Assembly (NCBI GenBank): GCA_041748315.1 | Contig: JBGTDM010000087.1 | Coordinates: 4,050-68,049 of the forward strand | Direction: 5' to 3' | Source of the DNA: CALMEE01 sp041748315 | Lineage (GTDB): Bacteria > Planctomycetota > Planctomycetia > Pirellulales > Pirellulaceae | Length of the DNA stretch: 64,000 bases | Part shown: positions 35,395 through 44,664 of the stretch, in pieces | Layout: each line of letters opens with the position of its first letter | How positions within the stretch are numbered: position 1 is the first letter of the stretch | Translations under genes and position numbers: made by a program | The notes under the pieces: model-generated | What the model was told of the DNA's origin: nothing | What the model saw: only the letters and a program-made list of their open reading frames with translations | Databases searched by the model: none

Positions 35395-38300
35395 TCGTCG
35401 AGCAACGCCTGGAACTCGGCACGAGATCGAAGTTCGTCAAGTTCTGACGACTGTTCAAGATAGTGACGCCATTTGGGTGATTCAAAGTAGCCCAATTCAA
35501 CTGCGGTTTGCAGACTGGATATGGCACGTTGAGAGAAATCACCGATGGACGATTCGCGATCCTGGCCATCGGCGGTTGACCTGGTTCGTAAAGCTTGAGC
35601 GATCAATGCAAAACACCGTCCCTGCTGCATCCAAAGACTGCCACGCTGGCCAAGTTGGTCTACCACGAGTTCCAACAGTTCTTCCGCTTTCTCCAATCGA
35701 TCTCCCAAAGCCAATGCGGCAGCCAATCGAAGCCGATGCAAGGGACTGGGTTCCGGAAATGCCGATTCCACGACAAACTGCCAAGCGGCGATCGATTCAT
35801 CGACCCTCGCCAAATTCTCCAACGCGTTCGCCAAATTGGTATACGTTTGCGAAATCGCGTGTCTTAATTGCGGGTTGTTGGCATGTTCTTCGCGCAATGA
35901 AACCGACAATTCCAATGCCTGTTCAGAATGTTCGAGAACCAATTCCCAAGTTTCCAGCTCGACAGCAAACGCCGCCAGATTGACTTCACAGTTAACCATA
36001 CCCATACGTGCGTTGAACGATCCAGGATTTCGGTCCAAAACCGATTCAAATAATTGCTGGGCGGAAGTAACTCGTGCTCGTGCTGCCAAGAAGTCTTTAG
36101 CATGATTTCCCAGCGCAGCCCCATAGTTAAGTTTAGCCAAGCCAGCGTCGATTAGATTATTGACGGAAGCTGGGTTTAACTCGACTAATTGATCGCATGC
36201 TTGCTCGTTCAGACGGAAATTCTCGAGCGCTTCTTCGATCTCACCCAATTCTAGGCAGGCCACTGCTAAAGCGCCTCGCATAATTGCGGGATCCCTGACA
36301 TGAGCCTCGACGGCCGGAAACACGTTGGCCAAATCATCGGCAATCGCAGTGGCCTCGTCCAGGGTTTCCCGGGCGCCTTCAAAATTCCGGCCCATCATTG
36401 CCAGCAACGAACGGTTGTACAAAAACTTTAATAGTGTGTGATTATCAGCGGGCGTCGTATTCGGTCGGCTGGCAAATTCCCTCAATCCCACAACGACTTC
36501 ATCCGAAAGCGCAATTGCCTCGGCCAGGTTTCCCGTGGCTCGCCGGGCATTCGCGAGATTGCCTTTGCTGATTAACAATTCGCGTTTTAAATCTTCGTTT
36601 TCCTGATTTGTGGCTAGCAATTGTTCGCGCAGGCCAACGACCATTTCATAAAGTTCTTGCGATTCATCCGGCTGACGCATCTCACGCAGCATGGTACCTT
36701 TCTGTTGCCAGAGGTTGGCCAACTGATTGAGAACCTCGAAGTGTAATGGCTGGTTCGCAAACAAGATTTGCTGACCTTCGATTGCGCCGTTTAAAGTCGA
36801 CATCGCTTCGTTTGGGTTGCCAAGCACCATATGCTGTGACGCAATTCTCGCGAGCGATCCATTCAAGAGCAGTAACCGCGTCAATTCTTCGGGTGTTTGA
36901 GCAAGCAATTGACGAAGCAACTGTTCGGATTGCATGAAATTCTCCAGTGCCGCATCGGGTTGACCCAGATCCGCATGAATTTCACCAAGCCGAAAATGGG
37001 CTCGTTCGATTTCCGACAACAACGCCTCGTCATCCTCACTTTGCGCTAAGAAACCAACATAATAGTGAAGCGCGGATTGGAGTAGCTCGTGGCGCAACGA
37101 GGTCAACCCAGGAATATTTAGCATGCGGTTGTTGGCGACTTGGGTAAAATAATCATCGACCGTCTGCTTGGCGGCAAGGAATCGCTCATCCGATTGATGT
37201 TGCGCCACCATTGTCGCTTTGTTGGCCAACCTGGCTTCGGACAATGCTTTCGAAGTCGAGGTCCAGCCCAAGTACGACGTGATCAAACTGATTGCCAAAA
37301 AAAGCAAAGCCGCCGATCCAACCAAACTCAATAACGGATTGCGTTTCGACCACCGGAGTACGCGCTGCCAGCGCGGAACAGGACGGGCTAGTACTGGCTT
37401 TTCATCCAGAAACCGCTGTAAGTCCATGTGTAAGTCATACGCGGAGTCATAGCGATCTGCCGACGATTTCTCCAGGCACTTGAGGCAAATTGATTCCAAG
37501 TCCCGGGAGACCGATTTTCGGATCGCCCGGGGAGGAACGGGAATCTGTTGACGCACCATATCCAATGTCTCAAGGGGGGAGTCCGCTGAAAAAGGTGGTC
37601 GGTTGGTCAACATGTAATACAAGATGGCGCCTAATCCATAGACGTCCGCACGGCCGTCAATTCCATCGAACTTGCCGGTCGCCTGTTCGGGAGCCATGAA
37701 ACCAGGTGTGCCAACGATCAACTCACTTGTTGAAGTTTCCAAGTTTTGGTCAAGGCGCAACGCCAAACCAAAATCAGTGATCCAAGGTTTGTCACCCGAC
37801 ATCAGAATATTGTTGGGTTTCAGGTCTCGGTGCAGCACATGTCGGCTATGGGCATGTTGGATGGCTTCCGCCAACGTGGAGATGAGCTGTGCCGTCGCGG
37901 TCGCGTTCATGGGACCATGACGTCTAAGCCACTCACCCAAGTTAACGCCCTTGATCAATTCAGATGCGATATAGCAAATTGGGCCGTCTTCGCCGGCCTC
38001 CAGGACACCCACGATATTCGGGTGACTCAGCGCGGCCGCCGCGCGACCTTCTCTCAAAAATCGGCGGCGTTGATCGAGTGACAAAATGGCTTCTGGTCGA
38101 GGAACTTTCAGGGCGACAACCCGATCGAGGCGATCGTCATAGGCAGTAAACACCATGCCAAAACCACCCTGGCCGACGCCGGATCGGACTTGGAAACGAC
38201 CGATTCGCAAACCACGAAATGAGTCCAATTCTGCTTCGTCGTGAGTCACCTCAGACGCATTCGCAAAACCGTAGGTCACGGAATCCCCGGCAGCGTCATC

Positions 38301-38738
38301 GGTGTCTTCATTGGCTGGGAACAAAGCACGAGAATCGCCATACGTATCCGTCGCAACTGCACGCGGCGTCTCCAGGTTGACTTCAGAATCGTCCAGTCGT
38401 TCAACGGATCGATCGTCGAATTTCACGGGAAATCCCTCGGCGTTGCGCGGCTCTGGGGTCCCTTGGGTGGGCTGTGATATTTCTGCGACACGGCTTCGTC
38501 GCATTTTTTCCAAGATGTTTAGCAACCCTTTTAGCGAAGCGAGTTGGACATTCTCGTTAATATCTTTCGTGATTTCAGCGTCGCCTGAACGATCCGCTGG
38601 GTCGATTGCACCGATGCGGAAACTGGAATCGTCCTGAGCCAGAATTTCTTTATGAGTCTCAACCAGTTGGTTTTCAAGGCTCGGATCAGGCACTTCGTTT
38701 TTTGATTTAGACCGCGAAAGGTCCTTGTTTTGTCCCAT
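35376..38738 (-). CDS. serine/threonine protein kinase with membrane helix and TPR-like sensor region
   Basis: A protein of about 1120 residues. Counted from a TTG at 38750, an acidic disordered N-terminus (1-180) precedes a Hanks-type kinase domain (186-450) with glycine loop GVGQGGFG at 191-198, Lys215, catalytic HRDLKPNN at 307-314, DFG at 326-328 and APEQ. One membrane helix (about 472-493) leads to a long helical region (about 500-1110) with TPR-like repeats, presumably outside the cytoplasm. All catalytic residues are present. The ATG at 38738 is preferred. An ECF sigma gene lies 113 bp upstream in the same direction, a known planctomycete pairing. The last five residues, LEFSL, and the TAG stop lie inside a REP (35372-35394). 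Confidence 0.9.
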   Translation of the reverse strand: MGQNKDLSRSKSKNEVPDPSLENQLVETHKEILAQDDSSFRIGAIDPADRSGDAEITKDINENVQLASLKGLLNILEKMRRSRVAEISQPTQGTPEPRNAEGFPVKFDDRSVERLDDSEVNLETPRAVATDTYGDSRALFPANEDTDDAAGDSVTYGFANASEVTHDEAELDSFRGLRIGRFQVRSGVGQGGFGMVFTAYDDRLDRVVALKVPRPEAILSLDQRRRFLREGRAAAALSHPNIVGVLEAGEDGPICYIASELIKGVNLGEWLRRHGPMNATATAQLISTLAEAIQHAHSRHVLHRDLKPNNILMSGDKPWITDFGLALRLDQNLETSTSELIVGTPGFMAPEQATGKFDGIDGRADVYGLGAILYYMLTNRPPFSADSPLETLDMVRQQIPVPPRAIRKSVSRDLESICLKCLEKSSADRYDSAYDLHMDLQRFLDEKPVLARPVPRWQRVLRWSKRNPLLSLVGSAALLFLAISLITSYLGWTSTSKALSEARLANKATMVAQHQSDERFLAAKQTVDDYFTQVANNRMLNIPGLTSLRHELLQSALHYYVGFLAQSEDDEALLSEIERAHFRLGEIHADLGQPDAALENFMQSEQLLRQLLAQTPEELTRLLLLNGSLARIASQHMVLGNPNEAMSTLNGAIEGQQILFANQPLHFEVLNQLANLWQQKGTMLREMRQPDESQELYEMVVGLREQLLATNQENEDLKRELLISKGNLANARRATGNLAEAIALSDEVVVGLREFASRPNTTPADNHTLLKFLYNRSLLAMMGRNFEGARETLDEATAIADDLANVFPAVEAHVRDPAIMRGALAVACLELGEIEEALENFRLNEQACDQLVELNPASVNNLIDAGLAKLNYGAALGNHAKDFLAARARVTSAQQLFESVLDRNPGSFNARMGMVNCEVNLAAFAVELETWELVLEHSEQALELSVSLREEHANNPQLRHAISQTYTNLANALENLARVDESIAAWQFVVESAFPEPSPLHRLRLAAALALGDRLEKAEELLELVVDQLGQRGSLWMQQGRCFALIAQALRTRSTADGQDRESSIGDFSQRAISSLQTAVELGYFESPKWRHYLEQSSELDELRSRAEFQALLDELEFSL

Positions 38739-38851
38739 AGTACTTTGCAACCCAAGCTATGATGCGTAACCCTTTGATACCACATGCCATCTTGCCCATA
38801 TCCCACCTTGGCGAGATTTCGGCATGAAACCGGACAACAAAAACACTTTTA

Positions 38852-39520
38852 TTATTTCAGCTGATTCCAGGATATCGAATCCATTTCAGGATACTTGGTA
38901 TTTAGAACCTCCTTAAGCCGCAGTAATGCACGCGACCAGAGTTTTCGTGCAGCATCCTCGCCGGTGCCAAAAAATTCACCAATTTCACCGAAACTCATTT
39001 CCTGCCAGTTTCGCATCTCGATGACTTTTTGGTAATTCGGTGGCAAATCTGAAAGTGCATTTTGGACCATTCGGAACTGCTCATGTTGTGAAGACAACGT
39101 CGCCGGCGTCTCCATTGGATCGACTAACGATATTTTTGGACCCGAGGACCCTTCGATTGGAATCTCGGCATTCGTTTGTCGTCGAGCCGTCCCTTTAAAC
39201 CGTCGACGGGCATCGATCAGGTCATGTCGCAGAATCTGTCGCACCCAACCTTGCAATGCATCGATTGATTTCCCCTGAAATTCGGCAAATTTTCGGTGAG
39301 CAACGATCAACGCGCTTTGCACCAGGTCGGAAGCCCCGAATTTTGCTTGCAGATCACGATCAACTTCTTGGTTGGCGATCAAAAGCAGGTAGGTGCGGAG
39401 ACTTTCGACCACGTTGGCAACTGCCTCGGCATCTCCAGCGATGGCACGTTGCAACAATTCCTCGAAATCACTACCTCGCTGGCGCGGAATGTCATCATTC
39501 GACTTGGCTTCGTCTGGCAT
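38852..39520 (-). CDS. ECF RNA polymerase sigma factor
   Basis: A 222-residue ECF sigma factor: region 2 around 26-110 with LVQSALIVAHRKFAEFQG and WVRQILRHDLIDARRR, and region 4 around 150-210 with LPPNYQKVIEMRNWQEMSFGEIGEFF and an ARKLWSRALLRLKE recognition helix. It resembles the planctomycete ECF groups linked to Ser/Thr kinases. The kinase gene follows on the same strand, so phosphorylation probably controls this sigma factor in place of an anti-sigma factor; none is visible. The ATG is at 39520. Target promoters are unknown. Confidence 0.9.
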   Translation of the reverse strand: MPDEAKSNDDIPRQRGSDFEELLQRAIAGDAEAVANVVESLRTYLLLIANQEVDRDLQAKFGASDLVQSALIVAHRKFAEFQGKSIDALQGWVRQILRHDLIDARRRFKGTARRQTNAEIPIEGSSGPKISLVDPMETPATLSSQHEQFRMVQNALSDLPPNYQKVIEMRNWQEMSFGEIGEFFGTGEDAARKLWSRALLRLKEVLNTKYPEMDSISWNQLK

Positions 39521-39990
39521 AAGTCAGGTTCTGGGGCGGAATGAAACGCGAACGGCAAATGGCCAAAGGAAACGAGAAAAGACCAATATACCATTATGAT
39601 GGCCAAATGTGTTTAAATCATTGCCGATTAAGGCCGATCCACTTCGATCTTTGGGGATTTGCCCCTTTTGAGAATGCTTCTTCACAGATGGTACGGCCGC
39701 GCGGCTTTATGGAGCGTGAAATGACTTCTTTCGCAACGCAGCCTCTCAGAATTTACCCCAAATGGTGGCTGATGCTCTTTGATTGATGCTTGATTATTGT
39801 CTCAGGCAAGCCCATGACCACGTGTTCGGTTGTATGGGGCACGGGCATCGCCGATTTTAACACGTTCATTGAATTACCAGCACCGAGCAAGAGTCCAGCA
39901 TCGCGGAGTTTGGGGGGATGGCAAGGCGGGATCGTGGAAGCACCGCCGCCGCAGACGTTGTTACGAACGCGGCTCGGTTTGTCGAATGAT
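39521..39990. other. 470-bp intergenic region
   Basis: Nothing convincing is seen between the sigma gene and the AAA ATPase gene. A G-rich stretch occurs around 39905-39950. No terminator or repeat was recognised. Confidence 0.3.
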
Positions 39991-41379
39991 TTAGCCGTGA
40001 GCAAAGTAATTTTGAACGGCCAAGTCTAAAGTTTGTTGATTGACCGTCAATGGCTTTTCATGGAATTCGCAGAAGTCGCGGATTTGTTTGAGCAAGTCAT
40101 CGACATGACTGAATCTCATTTTGCGGTCAATGTCCAAATATGCCGTTTTGACCAGATAGTCCACCCATTCATCTTCAACATTAAAGCCAAACGACCGTGC
40201 GCGCGTTTTGAAGAGCTCGCTGAACTGTTCGGGAGTTGGGTCACCGATAAGGACTTTGTACGGGATGCGACGCAGGAATGCCTCATCGACAATATTTCTG
40301 GGACTGAGGTTAGTGGCGAAAATCAACAACTGATCGAACGGGACTTGAACCTGTCGCCCTGATGGGAGGCAAATGTAATCGTATCGCGACTCCATCGGTA
40401 CAATCCAGCGATTGAGCAGTCCAACAGGGCTGATTCGTTGGCGACCGAAGTCATCAACCACCAGACAACCACAGTTGCTTTTGAGGTGAAATGGAGCCTC
40501 GACAATCCCGGTCACTGGATTGTTTGTCGCTTCCAGATGGCTAAGTGCCAATTCACCGCCCACGGTGATAACTGGACGACGGATGCGAACCCACCGCTCA
40601 TCGATTCCACGTTCTTCCAGGAGACCGGTGGATTGTGGCAACGGACATGGTTCGTGAACCATTGGGTCGAACAGGCGGATGATCTCTCCGCCGACAACCA
40701 GAGTACGCGGAATCCAGATGTACGGGCTAAGTGCCCTCACCAAACGCTTGGCAATGCTTGATTTTCCGTTTCCGGGAGGACCATAAAGAAACAGGCTTGA
40801 GCCACTGCTCAATGCCTGTCCAACTTGGCTAATGATCATTGGGTTGACTGTCAAGTCACTCAAGGCCTGGCGGACCTGGTCGTAAGTGGGCCGCAGGTTT
40901 TGGAGCGACTGAATCTTCACCGCTTGTTGATAGTCGGCCAAACTCACGGGGGATGAGCCACAAAACGTGCATTGTTTCATGCTCTCACGAGCCTGATCGA
41001 TCCCCTTTGCGGTCAACTCATATTGATAGTCTCCTCCCATCGATGAACCTCGATAGCCAATCAGAAGTTGATTGCGCAACGAGAGCAGCAGCGGCTCGAC
41101 AATCAGAAACGAAAGCTTGATTTGGTTGGCGATTCCGCGACCCGTATGCGTCCCACGAATATAGAGGAACCGAAGTATGATTCGGAAGACATCCATTTCC
41201 TCAAGCGAGGCCGCCTCGAGTGTTTGAGGTTGCACTGGAATGAACTCATCAGGCTTGTCGAACGATTGAACCGAGGCCCGTTTGGTTTCACCCGGTGCCG
41301 ATTGATTGGGGACGGACAGGTTGCCTGGAACCGAGATTGTCGAGAATTCGGAGGCGTTGTTTGAATCAATTGTTTCCAT
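39991..41379 (-). CDS. AAA-family ATPase with N-terminal winged-helix-like domain
   Basis: A 462-residue protein. Residues about 60-135 look like a winged-helix domain (ILRFLYIRGTHTGRGIANQIKLS ... YELTAKGIDQA), followed by a CxxC pair (C137, C140). The ATPase core has Walker A GPPGNGKSS at 200-208, Walker B CLVVDDFG at 305-312, and a sensor-1-like LLIFATNLSP with FLRRIPYKV. Related ATPases occur in planctomycetes and some proteobacteria near pilus or secretion genes, but none are adjacent here. The substrate is unknown. It is a single gene on the minus strand, divergent from an ABC transporter pair. The start is ATG 41379 with a weak ribosome site. Confidence 0.8.
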   Translation of the reverse strand: METIDSNNASEFSTISVPGNLSVPNQSAPGETKRASVQSFDKPDEFIPVQPQTLEAASLEEMDVFRIILRFLYIRGTHTGRGIANQIKLSFLIVEPLLLSLRNQLLIGYRGSSMGGDYQYELTAKGIDQARESMKQCTFCGSSPVSLADYQQAVKIQSLQNLRPTYDQVRQALSDLTVNPMIISQVGQALSSGSSLFLYGPPGNGKSSIAKRLVRALSPYIWIPRTLVVGGEIIRLFDPMVHEPCPLPQSTGLLEERGIDERWVRIRRPVITVGGELALSHLEATNNPVTGIVEAPFHLKSNCGCLVVDDFGRQRISPVGLLNRWIVPMESRYDYICLPSGRQVQVPFDQLLIFATNLSPRNIVDEAFLRRIPYKVLIGDPTPEQFSELFKTRARSFGFNVEDEWVDYLVKTAYLDIDRKMRFSHVDDLLKQIRDFCEFHEKPLTVNQQTLDLAVQNYFAHG

Positions 41380-41601
41380 GTGTAACTCGTAAAACTGACA
41401 TGACTGTCACAAGCTAATCGTGATTGCTGCGGGTGCCTGTTAGTTGTGAATTCGACCGATCGCAGAGATTTCTTCAACCTAACCATGGTTGATGGAATCA
41501 CGCCGCTGATTCATCAATAAAACTGGCCTCTTCGGAATAATTAGAAGGCATTTCGTCAACTGTGGGCTATGCTCCATAGAGCGCAATCGAGGGAATACCA
41601 A

Positions 41602-42369
41602 ATGATTCATGCACGCCAATTGAAAAAGTCGTATAGCGATCCGTTGGTGGGAGAATTTATGGCTGTCGATTCGATAAGTTTCGACGCGCTCCCCGGACAG
41701 ATTTTCGGACTGTTGGGTCCCAATGGTGCAGGCAAAACGACCGTCTTGCGCATTCTAAGTACATTGTTGAAACCAAGTTCCGGAACGGTAACAGTCAATG
41801 GTTTTGACGTCGTTAAGCAAGCTGAACAGGTTCGTTATCAGCTGGGTTTTGTTTCCAATAATACCGCGATTTATGATCGAATGACCGGTTGGGAAATGGT
41901 AAGACATTTTGGGCGGCTCTACGGAATGACCGAGTCGACACTCGATCAACGGATGGAAACGTTATTCAAGCGATTTCACATGGAGCGATTACGTAACTTG
42001 TTGGGCGCAAAAATGTCCACCGGGATGAAACAAAAAGTCTCAATCGCTCGGGCGCTAATTCACGATCCCCCCGTGCTGATCTTCGATGAGGCAACGTCGG
42101 GACTGGATATTTTGGCAGCGCGCGAAGTCCTTGATACGGTTCAATTATTACGTGATCAGGGGAAATGCATCGTGTTCTCCTCACACATTATGAGCGAGGT
42201 CAAACGGATCTGTGACCGAGTCGCAATCATGCACCGTGGGCAGATTCTTGACTGCGGTACGATCGATGAATTGATTGTCAGCCACAAGCAACATGACTTG
42301 GAAGAATTGTTTTTCCAACTAGTCTCGGCGAGCGAACAAATGGAAACACCAACCTCAACCGAATGTTGA
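41602..42369 (+). CDS. ABC transporter ATP-binding protein, NatA-like
   Basis: A 255-residue ABC ATPase with Walker A GPNGAGKTT, a signature region degenerated to LSTGMKQ-type (MSTGMKQKVSIARAL), Walker B PVLIFDEATSGLD and H-loop SSHIMSEV. The STGMKQ variant is usual for NatA/DrrA-type exporters. GAGGG about eight bases upstream supports ATG 41602; the frame also opens at 41569. The stop is three bases before the start of the permease gene, so the two are co-translated. Sodium export, as for NatAB, is only a possibility. Confidence 0.9.
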   Translation: MIHARQLKKSYSDPLVGEFMAVDSISFDALPGQIFGLLGPNGAGKTTVLRILSTLLKPSSGTVTVNGFDVVKQAEQVRYQLGFVSNNTAIYDRMTGWEMVRHFGRLYGMTESTLDQRMETLFKRFHMERLRNLLGAKMSTGMKQKVSIARALIHDPPVLIFDEATSGLDILAAREVLDTVQLLRDQGKCIVFSSHIMSEVKRICDRVAIMHRGQILDCGTIDELIVSHKQHDLEELFFQLVSASEQMETPTSTEC

Positions 42370-42372
42370 TCG

Positions 42373-44664
42373 ATGAACTGGAAAAACATCAAATTTATAT
42401 TTCAACGCGAGATCATCGATCAACTGCGCGATCGCCGAACTCTGTTTACGATTCTGGTGTTACCGTTGATTCTGTACCCACTTCTGGGGACGGTACTTCT
42501 GCAAACCGCTCAGTTTATGCATAAGACGCCGGCAACCGTTTGGGTCGTCGGAGCCGACCGATTGCCGCAAGCAATCAAACTTATTGAAGGAGATCGGTTT
42601 GTTGAGGGACTCGCCGATGTGGCCACCTTGAAAGCACTACAGGTTGAAACGAATCAGGAAATGTCTCAAAACATTGAACAGACGATCCTGAAGCGGTGGA
42701 CACGGCATGAATCCAACAATGCAGACGAGTTTAAACTTTCAAACCTCGATGTTGAGTTAAAACGCTGGATTCAAGAGAAAATGAACCTGCATCACATCGA
42801 TGTCCTCCTCTGGGTTCCTATGGACTTTCGGCAGGCAGGTGACTCGATTATGGGCTCAGAGCCGACAATTTCAAACTTTCAAATCATCGTGAACTCGGCT
42901 CGCGACAAGTCACCATTGGCGGGTGCCGATGTCCATCGAATTTTGGGGAATTGGCGAGCGCAGCTAATTGAAGCAAACTTCACGGAACGAAAGCTTTCAT
43001 TCAATCTGGCTTTCCCATTTGCGATCGAGGCAGTCGATGTCGTCGAGGGGTCGTTAAAGCAGGTTGCCGTGTGGGCGAAGATCCTACCGTTCGTCGTGAT
43101 GTTATGGGCCTTAACGGGAGCCTTTTATCCTGCAATCGATCTCTGTGCCGGCGAAAAAGAGCGGGGAACGCTGGAGACGTTGTTGAGTAGCCCAGCAGCT
43201 CGATCCGAGATTGTACTTGGCAAATGGATGACCATCATGGTCTTCAGCGTTAGTAATGCCGTGTTGAATTTATTCAGTATGACGCTCACGGGTCTACTTG
43301 TGTTGAAAAACCTCAGTGGAGCCGCACCCGTGGGAGTCATCTCGCAAATTGGACTCCCTCCAGTCAGCGCGATTCCGTGGATTGTCATCGGGTTGCTGCC
43401 GGTCGCCGCCATGTTCAGTGCACTCGCTTTAGCACTCGCGTCGTTTGCCAGAAGTTCTAAAGAGGGGCAATACTATTTGATTCCATTGTTAATGGCTTTG
43501 CTTCCCTTGATGATGCTTTCAATCATGCCCTCCACGTCCTTGGATTTAGGCACCAGCTTTATTCCTGTGACCGGCATGATGTTACTGCTACGCAATATGA
43601 TTGAGGGGAATCACGGACTGGTGCTGCAGTTTGCCTGCCCCGTCCTTGCAACGACGATTGCCTGTTGCTGGTTGAGCGTGCGCTGGGCTGTGAGCCAATT
43701 CAATAACGAAAATGTCTTGTTTCGTTCCAGCGACCAATTTGGTGTGACGATTTGGTTCAAGCAAGTCATGCGCGATCGCGGAATGAAACCGGCAATTGGA
43801 CATGCCGTGCTATGTTTCATCACCATTCTGATCGTCAAGTTCTTCCTTGGTCTAGCGGTGACGATGCCGGGCTCCTGGGGTGAGTTTGCCAAACAAATCC
43901 TGATTATTCAAATCGCTGCGATTGCCGTTCCAGCAATCTTAATGGCGGCGATTTTAACGCGTTGCGCCAAAGATACATTACGGCTGAAGACAGCTCGTCC
44001 CGGAATCATGGCAGCGTCTGTTTTACTGGCAATCATGCTTTATCCCAGTCTGGCGTTCGTTGGTAAACTTGTCATGCACGTTTATCCGCCCAGCGCGGAA
44101 TTGCAACTCCTGGAATTATCGCTTGGCGCCATCATTGATTCCGCGCCAGGAATTATCGCAGTGTTGGTGGTGTTCGCACTGGTACCGGCCGTCTGTGAAG
44201 AGTTAGCCTTCCGAGGCTTCATGCTTTCTGGATTGGAATCCCTCCGCGGGCGCTGGTCGGCCGTGTTGTTGACAAGTCTGTTTTTCGGAGCGACCCATGC
44301 CGTGTTCCAGCAATCGATCATGGCATTTATCATTGGAGTGGTTTTAGGCGTGATTGCCTTACGCACGGGAAGTATCCTCCCCTGTATCCTCTTTCATTTA
44401 ACTCACAATGGTATGACGGTCGTCATGTCTCGGGTCCGTGGCCTCGCCTCAAGCGATTCTCCGTTTCGCTGGTTTTTGCAAGAGGTTGAAAGTGATGGTC
44501 GCGTTTATGTCGAATTCCAACCGATTGCCATCGTGGGCATGGCCATCTTGGCTACGTTACTGCTTGCATGGATCTGGAAACAAAAGCCACGCCAGGATTT
44601 AACTCACTCCGATCGCTCTCCTCAGTTTCCCGAAGAGCTTTTGATCTCAACCCACTCAAGATGA
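42373..44664 (+). CDS. ABC-2 permease fused to a CPBP intramembrane protease
   Basis: A 763-residue protein. The first part (about 1-440) is a NatB-type ABC-2 permease with an N-terminal helix, an extracytoplasmic loop (about 50-215) and a five- to six-helix bundle including AGEKERGTLETLLSSP. The second part (about 465-720) is a CPBP/Abi membrane protease with EE..FR at 609-614 (EELAFRGF), F..H at 638-642 and H..N at 675-679, all catalytic motifs intact. The gene is coupled to the ATPase gene three bases upstream. Its 3' end overlaps the convergent amidohydrolase gene by 43 bp. The fusion suggests that export and membrane proteolysis act on the same substrate or signal. Confidence 0.9.
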   Translation: MNWKNIKFIFQREIIDQLRDRRTLFTILVLPLILYPLLGTVLLQTAQFMHKTPATVWVVGADRLPQAIKLIEGDRFVEGLADVATLKALQVETNQEMSQNIEQTILKRWTRHESNNADEFKLSNLDVELKRWIQEKMNLHHIDVLLWVPMDFRQAGDSIMGSEPTISNFQIIVNSARDKSPLAGADVHRILGNWRAQLIEANFTERKLSFNLAFPFAIEAVDVVEGSLKQVAVWAKILPFVVMLWALTGAFYPAIDLCAGEKERGTLETLLSSPAARSEIVLGKWMTIMVFSVSNAVLNLFSMTLTGLLVLKNLSGAAPVGVISQIGLPPVSAIPWIVIGLLPVAAMFSALALALASFARSSKEGQYYLIPLLMALLPLMMLSIMPSTSLDLGTSFIPVTGMMLLLRNMIEGNHGLVLQFACPVLATTIACCWLSVRWAVSQFNNENVLFRSSDQFGVTIWFKQVMRDRGMKPAIGHAVLCFITILIVKFFLGLAVTMPGSWGEFAKQILIIQIAAIAVPAILMAAILTRCAKDTLRLKTARPGIMAASVLLAIMLYPSLAFVGKLVMHVYPPSAELQLLELSLGAIIDSAPGIIAVLVVFALVPAVCEELAFRGFMLSGLESLRGRWSAVLLTSLFFGATHAVFQQSIMAFIIGVVLGVIALRTGSILPCILFHLTHNGMTVVMSRVRGLASSDSPFRWFLQEVESDGRVYVEFQPIAIVGMAILATLLLAWIWKQKPRQDLTHSDRSPQFPEELLISTHSR

